Positions 23,401 to 37,832 of a stretch of DNA of 37,832 bases are shown here, in pieces. The number at the start of each line of letters is the position of its first letter. Position 1 is the stretch's first letter. The DNA comes from Salpingoeca rosetta. Lineage: Eukaryota; Opisthokonta; Choanoflagellata; Craspedida; Salpingoecidae. The notes beneath the pieces were generated by a model, which did no database searches, was not told the DNA's origin, and saw only the letters and a program-made list of their open reading frames with translations. The position numbers and the translations under genes were made by a program. The DNA lies in contig NW_004754930.1 in assembly GCF_000188695.1 (NCBI RefSeq), positions 705,528 through 743,359 on the forward strand, written 5' to 3'.

Positions 23401-25485
23401 GTTGGCTTCTTCCTCTGGGTGCGCAGCTCGACCCGCGTTGTGTGCCGCACCCTGTCGGAGCGTGGCCCACTTGTTGCCACGTCGTCGTCCTCGTTCTCCT
23501 TCCGGCGCAATATGGTGCAGTCGCCGGTTGTTGCTGGCTACGAGCTGCAGTACGAGGGTGCGACGCCAAGCAACCCCGCAGGGCCCGCACTGCGCTACAG
23601 CACCGCCTTTGACGCTGCCAGCCAGATCTCCGTGTCCACTGTGGGTTCGTTGGACGAGTGCGCTGCGCTGTGCAGCAGCCAGACCCAGCAGCCAAACTTC
23701 TGCCGCGGCTTTTTCGCCTATCGCCAATCCACGCTTCGCTGCATCACCCTCCGCTCTCTCGGCACCGCTGTTGCCACAAGCACAAACTCCTACTCCTTCA
23801 GTGACGAGGTACGGGCTTGCCATGCTGCCACTGCTTGTATGTCATGTGGTGGTTGTGTGGTGTTGGTGGTGTTTGGTCTGTGGTTCTGTAACGCAAGACT
23901 GCTGATGTTGTTGATGATGATGATTGCGAGCTGACTCCTTGAACATTTCTCTCACCCTGACTTGGTGTCCATCATTGGCACGTGTGTGCATGTGTGCGTG
24001 TGTGTGTGCGTGTGTGTGTGCGTGTGTGTGCGTGTGTGTGCGTGTGCGTGTGTACATGTGGGTGTGTTGGCGACTGCGCGTTAGGCTCCCTTGGTGAAGC
24101 TGGGCTTTGCTGGCGTGTTTACGGGCGTGTCGCGTCGCTTCTCCACAGCGTTTTCTGCCGATGCACTCCTTCGCTCGTTTGTTGTCGGCACTGACCTGGA
24201 CCAAACGTCGCTGACGTGCGGTCTTGCGTGTGATGAAGACGCCGCGTGCGAGGGTTTCTTTACCTATGTGACACCCAACGGAGGCATTCAGTGCCGTCTG
24301 CTGTCTGACCTGGGAACATCCCAGGGTGTGGCCACCACGCTCATCTCCAATTCATATGCCAAGGTGGTCGTGCCAACCACTACCACAACTTCAACAACAA
24401 CCACCACCACATCAACAACAACAACGACATCGACGACGACAACCACCACATCAACAACCACAACTACAACGACAACCACTACCACAACAACAACCACCAC
24501 CACTTCGACAACGACAACAACAACCACCACATCAACAACAACAACCACATCGACGACGACAACCACCACATCAACAACGACAACGACCACATCAACAACA
24601 ACAACCACCACCACAACCACCACCACTACAACCACTACCACATCGACAACCACAACCACTTCGACCACCACGACGACGACGACAACCACATCAACGACAA
24701 CCACTACCACAACTACAACCACTACCACAACTACAACCACAACTTCAACCACAACCACAACCACAACCACCACAACGACGACTACCACATCGACAACCAC
24801 AACCACTTCGACCACCACAACCACAACCACGACAACGACCACTTCGACCACCACGAGCACCTCGACGACTACCACAGATGTGCTCGCGGCTTTCGCGCTT
24901 GATTTCGAAGGCGCCAACCCAGGCTCCACTGGCCCAGCTCGGTCAGTTCGGCCCCAGCACCTTTGTTCCTTGCCTGTCTTGTTTCATCTCCCCCCTGCAT
25001 TGTGACGCTTTGGCTCACACATGCACTTCCTTGGTTGCTTTGGCGTGTTGGTGGTCATGCAGGCGGTACTCCACTGCGTTTGATGCCAACGCGCTGGTTG
25101 TGCAGCGCGTGGTTGGCTTGAGCGCCTGTGCCTCTGCATGCACCTCGGAGCCCCTCTGCCGCGGGTTCTTCTGGTACAGCATCAACCCAGGTAAGGGCTA
25201 CACCTGTGTGCTCGTAAATGTACGTGCATGTGTTTGTGTGTTTGTGTGCGTACATGTGTGCTTGAATGCGTGTGTGTGTGTGTGTGTGTGTGCTTGTATG
25301 CGTGTGTTGCTGTGACAAGCAACCTGTGTCAAGCACCCGGCGTGGATGTTGCATGTTTCTCACCCGCACGCCCACATATGCATATGTGCCTGGCAGCTGA
25401 GCCTCGCTGCCGCCTGCTGTCGGATCTTGGCACAGCCGCGGGCGTGACCACCTCCCTCGAGAGCTACAGCTATCGCCAGCTCTGA
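10811..25485 (+). CDS. Giant secreted laminin-beta/TMEM132/cohesin/dockerin/PAN mosaic matrix protein, 14 exons
   Basis: Exons: 10811-10940, 11276-11347, 11572-11738, 12055-12211, 12930-14292, 14597-19164, 19494-20012, 20153-20232, 20533-22413, 22725-23018, 23230-23808, 24085-24941, 25063-25190 and 25397-25485. They join to 3,627 residues. Order: signal peptide 1-33; laminin N-terminal domain (about 34-258, with the VDNGNTFTPWQYYA block); two laminin-EGF modules (259-358); beta-type laminin IV domain (to about 548); laminin-EGF modules (CDCDPRG, 549-660); coiled coil (660-1225); TMEM132-type ectodomain (about 1225-2150, marked by C-x(n)-CVVWMELPHAW, a cohesin-fold segment, IDITHVA, and Ig-like repeats); further beta domains; cohesin-like domain (about 2326-2450); polybasic sites RRRRR 2481 and KRARR 2511; dockerin 2542-2620; and seven Cys-rich PAN/Apple-like repeats (2802-3627) with a Thr tract at 3368-3534. 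There is no transmembrane segment. Exons 4 and 5 join in phase across the N gap. The exon 4 acceptor could instead be at 11960. Confidence 0.9.
10939..11032. repeat. (GT)n tract beginning at the splice donor of laminin-like intron 1
   Basis: The donor GT at 10941 is itself the first unit of a GTGTGTGTGC..(TG)n run. Three further TG blocks follow, separated by ATTGTCGTGTTTGCGTG units repeated at 11031-11119. Confidence 0.92.
11774..11860. repeat. (AT)n plus (TG)n/(CGTG)n compound microsatellite
   Basis: TATATA (11774-11797) runs into TGTG and CGTG units in intron 3 of the laminin-like gene. It is the only AT dinucleotide repeat in the window. Confidence 0.93.
12424..12928. other. Assembly gap (N, 12530-12832) flanked by two (CA)n tracts
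   Basis: A 303-base N run lies inside intron 4 of the laminin-like gene. The left side is (CA)n 12424-12511 ending in CGTACGTCGTCGTCGTCGT. The right side is CCACCACC then (CA)n to 12920. Exon 4 ends in phase 1 and exon 5 (12930) begins with the two bases that complete the codon. No exon need be missing, although one of length divisible by three could hide here. Confidence 0.95.
20424..20491. repeat. (CA)n microsatellite, laminin-like intron 8
   Basis: A pure CA tract about 40 bases before the acceptor of exon 9. Confidence 0.95.
22425..22619. repeat. (TG)n/(TGATTG)n compound repeat, laminin-like intron 9
   Basis: TG dinucleotides interleaved with GATTGTG units. ACCTTGAGAT occurs twice (22469 and 22580), indicating a local duplication of about 110 bases. 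Confidence 0.85.
23039..23068. repeat. (GGT)n trinucleotide repeat in intron 10
   Basis: Ten GGT/TGG units just downstream of the exon 10 donor, followed by GATGATGATG. Confidence 0.9.
23983..24056. repeat. (TG)n with CGTG interruptions, laminin-like intron 11
   Basis: TG-rich tract ending about 30 bases before the exon 12 acceptor (TTAG). Confidence 0.9.
24376..24876 (+). repeat. Thr/Ser mucin-like tract (167 residues)
   Basis: Residues 3368-3534 are almost only Thr with a Ser every five to eight positions. All four ACN codons are used, so this is an old, degenerate tract rather than a young triplet expansion. It lies between PAN-like repeats 6 and 7. Dense O-glycosylation and a stiff extended linker are expected by analogy with mucins. 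The valine-rich reading frame on the other strand is an artefact of this composition. Confidence 0.93.
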
Positions 25486-25740
25486 TCACAGCGACGTCAT
25501 GCCTTGCTTGCTTACTTGCTTGCTTGTGATTGCTAGCCCTGCTTGCTTTCTTGCCTTGCAAGGCTGCTCTCAAATGATGAGTCATCAATTCCATTTTTGT
25601 CACCAATGATGACACCACCACCAATACACTGAACAACGCCACAACAGCGGGCAAGGAGCGAGACGACACACACACACACGACACAAGCATCGTCATCAAC
25701 CACAATCACCACCCCATCCCCATCACCGCCAACGACAACA
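25486..25740. promoter_or_regulatory. Tandem intergenic region upstream of the GTPase gene
   Basis: 255 bases between the laminin-like stop and the GTPase ATG. It contains a (CTTG)n run at 25504-25527 and CACC/CAACAACG-rich DNA before the ATG. No coding region is seen. No AATAAA is present, so the laminin-like gene's poly(A) site is not identified. Confidence 0.5.
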
Positions 25741-26147
25741 ATGAGCGCACAGGAAGAAGACCCAAACAAGGGAGAGGACCGGGCGCTCCCAATCAAAGTG
25801 CTTTTGCTCGGCGAGCCAGCTTGTGAGTCTTGCTGCCCTCCAAGGCGCACCGCACCACCTATGCGCCACGCTTTGTTCTGTTGCTCTGTTCTTGTTGTGA
25901 AAGATCACACACACACACACACACGCACGCACACACATACACACACATACACACATACCACACACGTATACACATTCACGCACACACGTGTGTGTGTGTG
26001 TACATTACACACTCAAGGTGGAAAGACGGCGCTGATGAAGGCGTTTGTGCACGGCCGCCATGTTGTGGACACGTACCGTCCAACACCTGGGCTGGACTTT
26101 GCCTCAAAGACCGTGTTTCTCCCCGACGCACAGGTGCGTTCGCTCAT

Positions 26148-26190
<43 letters not shown>

Positions 26191-27091
26191 TGTGTGTATG
26201 TGTGTGTGCGCAAGTTGAGGGGGGAAGCTGCTTGATAGAAGCGAATGCAAAGCCAATGATAGTGCATCAACATCGCACGCATGCATGCTCACACACGCTC
26301 CCCGCATCATCTTCCTCCCTGTCCTTGTTTTCTGTCATTGTCGACGTGTGCAGGTGTACATGCACGTGTGGGACTTTGCGGGTGCGAGGCAATTCCAAAG
26401 CCTGTTGAGGCCATATGCTCGAACCTGCTTCGCAGTGCTTCTCGTCTACGATGTCACAGGTATGTGGCGAACATGATCGGTTACAAACCCTTCCTTTTCC
26501 TTCATTGCGCTGCTGTGCTTCCTGCGCCCCTGCATTGGTGCTAACCGCTTGGTAATCACAAGATCACACATCAAGTCATCACGCGACAACAACCACCTGG
26601 TTGCTTGCTTGTGTGGCTGTGTGTGTGTGTGTGTGGGGGGGGGGGGCAGATGAAGCGTCATTCGATGCGCTCGACCACTGGGCAGCGCTGGCACAGGAAG
26701 ACCCAGGCACGCGGCCCCAGCTTGCGCTAGTGGGCATGAAGAGCGACCTCGCAGACAAGCGCCAAGTGACGCGGGAGGCAGCAAAGCTGAAGGCCCTGTG
26801 TTTGGGTGCAGAGCTCTTTGAGGTGAGCGTCCACAATCCAAACAAGGTTCGCCTGCCTTTCCACCACCTGGCACACGCTGCTTGTCAACAGCAGTTGGAA
26901 ACCGAGCCAACAGCCACCGGCCATCAAGACGACGCTCACGGTGAGTGAACCATCACATGCGACGAATACAACTCACATGTCGGTGCTCATGCATGACGAG
27001 CGTGGGCATGACCAGGCTGGGGCGTGTTGTGATGGGGCATGTTGTGGTGGCGTTTCTTCTCACGTTCACACATACACACCCACACACCCAC

Positions 27092-27169
<78 letters not shown>

Positions 27170-27538
27170 CCCCCCCCCCCCCCACACACACACACACACA
27201 CGGCACCCACATCAGCAGCCGCTCGTCCTGGAAGCACAAGCGAAGAGGATGAAGGTGCTGTTGGTTGGATTTCCTGGTTGTACACCGGTGTGGTTGGCAG
27301 CATCAAGGCTGTCGCTGTCACCATGTCAAACTGCGTGTCTCCTTGGGTCTGTTCGGCGCCACAATCCCACGACGACAGTGCAGATGACAGTCCTTATCAG
27401 CACCACAATAAGAGGGAGACAACTCGGGCCAACGACGGCAGCAGCAGTCGCAGCAGCAGCCGCAACCGCAGCACAGAGCATACACGACGTCAACACCTGC
27501 AGCCTGCTGCGATGGAGTTGAAGGCTGTGACTAGCTAA
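25741..27538 (+). CDS. Rab-like small GTPase with altered catalytic motifs, 5 exons
   Basis: Exons 25741-25822, 26018-26133, 26354-26459, 26650-26940 and 27216-27538 join to 305 residues. The G domain (about 18-190) has a sound P-loop GEPACGKT (24-31), split by intron 1, and switch I Thr50 in YRPTPGLDF. Switch II reads WDFAGARQF, so Ala77 replaces the catalytic Gln of WDTAGQE. The base-recognition motif reads MKSD (131-134) instead of NKxD, and the SAK motif reads SVH. GTP may therefore be bound but hydrolysed slowly, or guanine specificity may be relaxed. That is inference. The tail of about 110 residues contains a hydrophobic stretch (VGWISWLYTGVV) and a Ser/Arg-rich segment. It ends KAVTS without a prenylation Cys, unlike normal Rabs. 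The exact subfamily is not recognised. Confidence 0.85.
25908..26003. repeat. (CA)n then (TG)n inverted microsatellite in GTPase intron 1
   Basis: A CA tract with CATACA interruptions (25908-25986) is followed directly by a TG tract (25987-26001), forming an imperfect inverted repeat capable of hairpin formation in RNA. Confidence 0.88.
26147..26210. repeat. (TG)n microsatellite, GTPase intron 2
   Basis: TG dinucleotides with two ATG interruptions, about 18 bases past the donor. Confidence 0.93.
27066..27202. repeat. (CA)n - C-tract - (CA)n in GTPase intron 4
   Basis: CA dinucleotides (27066-27169), a run of about 13 C, and CA again to about 27200. Intron 3 of the same gene ends in a G11 run (26635-26646) directly before its CAG acceptor, so homopolymer runs of both types sit close to splice sites here. 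Confidence 0.92.
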
Positions 27539-27960
27539 TGAGTGTATGGCAGAGGGATTAGTGGGCTTTGGCTTGTTCGTAGGAGGACGTTGTTGGCGCG
27601 CTGTACAAAGACCACCACCCATGCCAGCTGCATTCTGTCTTGGTGTGACTATCATGCTGCTCAAGTGGAGGAATGCAATGAACGAAACTGTGTACTCATC
27701 ATCCTCAATGACCAACAAACAGCGCACAAGCAAGCAAACGAGCAAACAATTTGCAATGGGAACAACATGCACGAGAGAGAACGTTGAGGGAAGGGGGGTA
27801 GCAGCTCAAACATCCACTTCGCAGTCACCACACCGCGTCACATTATGACGGGGGAGGCGGGCGAAGAAGAGCCAAAGACATACAGTCAGAGTGCTGTTGC
27901 TGGCGTGCAGGGATGAGAGTGGGGAGACGACGAGGACACACGGGCGACGAACGATGGGAG
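27539..27960. other. Convergent 3' flanks of GTPase and PCCB genes
   Basis: No coding region with recognisable motifs is seen between the two stop codons. The sequence is of mixed composition without microsatellites, unusual for this window. No AATAAA hexamer was found on either strand. Confidence 0.55.
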
Positions 27961-32522
<4,562 letters not shown>

Positions 32523-32828
32523 CTTGTTGCTTGCTTGCTTGCTTCGCTCTGGCTTTGTTGCTGCCTGCTTTGCAGTGCGTGAACGGAGTGCAAGAAAAGT
32601 GCAGCTCACGAGATCGACAAGTCGCAACATCTTCCAAAACAATTCTACAACCACACCAATACGCACAACCGACAACAGGAACGAAGACAACAACCAGCAA
32701 CAAGCAAAAGACAACCATAGCAAAGACCACAGTAACGGGCCCCAACCGGATCGCACAACCAAGTCAAGCAAGCAACCAAGTCAAGCAAGACAAAGCGAGT
32801 GCTGACTTGAATCAACGGACTGCCAGGG
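32523..32828. promoter_or_regulatory. Divergent promoter region PCCB / Aven-like
   Basis: 306 bases separate the minus-strand PCCB ATG (32522) from the plus-strand Aven-like ATG (32829). It begins with (CTTG)-type units (32527-32544) and continues as A/C-rich DNA with CAACAACC and AAGCAAGC words. It has no coding potential I trust. The same CTTG/CAAG words occur upstream of other genes here. Confidence 0.5.
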
Positions 32829-33365
32829 ATGCCTGCGCCGTGGAGAAGAGAACGTGGGGGCCGTGGTGGAAGAGGAGGAGGAGGAGGAGGCGGCAGAGGG
32901 GGACATCGAGGGCGCGGGCGTGGGAGCAGGGGCGGCGGAGGCAACCAACGAGCACCCAAGCACGTGGCGCCACAGCCTGAGCCTGAACTACAGCAGGCAG
33001 GTGACCCAACGCGCGCGGGGCTGGAAGGGAGAGAACACAGCATCGCGTTTGAGGATGTCGTTCAGGACAGCGCCAGTGTCCGCTTTGCACCTGAACAGGC
33101 ACTGTCCAGCCAGGCAGATGACGAGGCCGGGTTCAAGCAGCTGTTGGATCACCCGCTCTTGCGCGTGGAGCCTGCAGACTTTTCCAACATTTCAACAGTG
33201 GGGTTTGAGGACATTGCGCGAATCGACACCGAATTCTTGGATCCACAACTCCTCAAATCACTCCACGCAAGTGCCACAGGTGGCAAGAAACAGCAACCAG
33301 CCACAATCAACACACGTGCAGACCCTGCACACACCACGGCGTCGGCGCCACCTTCTGTTTCAGCA

Positions 33366-33434
<69 letters not shown>

Positions 33435-33512
33435 CCAGAGGCTGCAGTGGCTGCAGATGAAGGCGAGGAAGACGAAGAAGACTTGGAAGAGTGGCTTGAT
33501 TCCGTATTGTGA
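32829..33512 (+). CDS. AVEN: Aven-like RGG-box protein with polyglutamine tract, single exon
   Basis: 227 residues. The N-terminus (about 6-40) is an RGG/GRG box, expected to bind G-rich RNA and be methylated on Arg. A middle segment with FEDVVQD, FAPEQ and acidic/hydrophobic motifs follows, then 22 consecutive Gln (181-202, pure CAA, 33369-33434), an acidic stretch and the terminus EEDLEEWLDSVL. Animal Aven, a regulator of apoptosis and of translation of G-quadruplex mRNAs, has the same plan: an RGG-rich start and a closing acidic ...LE[DE]WLDS motif. The match is in architecture and end motif, and the middle is too divergent to be sure, so the assignment is moderate. The gene is unspliced, unlike its neighbours. 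It is divergent from PCCB and convergent with the WD40-like gene. Confidence 0.6.
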
Positions 33513-37600
<4,088 letters not shown>

Positions 37601-37832
37601 CTGGTCAGCGCATGTATTCGCCACTCTTGTGAGCTCTTGCCAGTATAGCAGCAAAAATCATAGGGTCCATGACACGCTCCGAGCAGCAAACACGCATCAG
37701 AACAAACACGCACACACACAACATCCACACACAGTATGCCAGACACATGTATCGCACCCACCCACACCCACACCAACACACATGCACACACACACACACA
37801 CACACACACACAATACAAGACACCGTACCAGC
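37601..37832. other. Right edge: probable intron of the WD40-like gene with CA repeats
   Basis: In minus-strand sense this reads from a donor-like GTACGG (complement of 37828-37823) through CA/TG repeats (37779-37812) to a CAG acceptor ending at 37601. If this is real, the gene continues to the right of the window. No independent gene is seen. Confidence 0.4.

Larger units (their letters stand above)
21879..25485 (+). repeat. Seven PAN/Apple-like Cys repeats in the laminin/TMEM132 mosaic protein
   Basis: A module of about 85-97 residues recurs, with the pattern [RP][RL][RF]xSTAFxAxA .. C..C....C.GFF.....CRLLSDLGT...T...SYSF. Starts lie near 21879 (degenerate), 22195, 22800, 23296, 23585, 24132 and 25063. 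The four conserved Cys and the C-x-GFF core resemble PAN/Apple domains, which bind proteins or glycans. Exon 10 (98 codons) is one module and exon 11 (193 codons) is two. All borders from exon 9 to exon 12 are phase 0, so whole exons can be duplicated without frame change. Confidence 0.75.

Noticed and set aside
24288..24929. Minus-strand valine-rich reading frame
   Set aside because: It is the complement of the Thr/Ser mucin tract (ACN codons read as GTN-type Val) and has no start context or other domain.

Overview
The window is intron-rich nuclear DNA of a eukaryote, most likely a unicellular relative of animals such as a choanoflagellate (Salpingoeca/Monosiga type). This identification is inferred. 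It rests on 2 to 14 exons per gene, short introns of about 100-350 nt with GT..AG borders, and domain families typical of Holozoa: laminin N-terminal and laminin-EGF modules, a TMEM132-type ectodomain, a von Willebrand A domain and an Aven-like protein. Almost every intron and intergenic space carries a long (CA)n/(TG)n tract. One 303-nt assembly gap (N) lies between two such tracts.

The genes mostly alternate between divergent and convergent pairs. From left to right: first coding exon of mitochondrial ribosomal protein L11 (minus, runs off the left edge); tripeptidyl-peptidase 1 (plus, 13 coding exons); a Mu-class-like glutathione S-transferase whose middle exons are absent (plus); a secreted LamG/vWA coiled-coil protein (minus, 2 exons); a very large secreted laminin/TMEM132/cohesin/dockerin/PAN mosaic protein (plus, 14 exons, about 3,627 residues); a Rab-like small GTPase with altered catalytic and base-recognition motifs (plus, 5 exons); propionyl-CoA carboxylase beta chain (minus, 14 exons); an Aven-like RGG/polyQ protein (plus, single exon); and a WD40-like protein with a very acidic tail (minus, at least 6 exons, 5' end unresolved). 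I rebuilt gene models by hand from splice borders, reading-frame continuity and known family motifs. All phases close except in the GST gene.

The centre of interest is 6850-25485. Two extracellular-matrix genes lie head to head across 521 bp: a LamG/vWA coiled-coil protein, and a laminin-beta-like chain that continues into a TMEM132-type ectodomain, a cohesin-like domain, two polybasic (furin-type) sites, a type I dockerin, seven PAN/Apple-like Cys repeats and a 167-residue Thr/Ser mucin-like tract. Cohesin and dockerin in one spliced eukaryotic matrix protein, separated by predicted cleavage sites, suggests non-covalent matrix assembly by a principle otherwise known from bacterial cellulosomes. 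The domain signatures are visible in the sequence. The binding, processing and joint expression are inference.

The other genes are housekeeping: mitochondrial translation (MRPL11), lysosomal proteolysis (TPP1), propionate/branched-chain catabolism (PCCB) and detoxification (GST).
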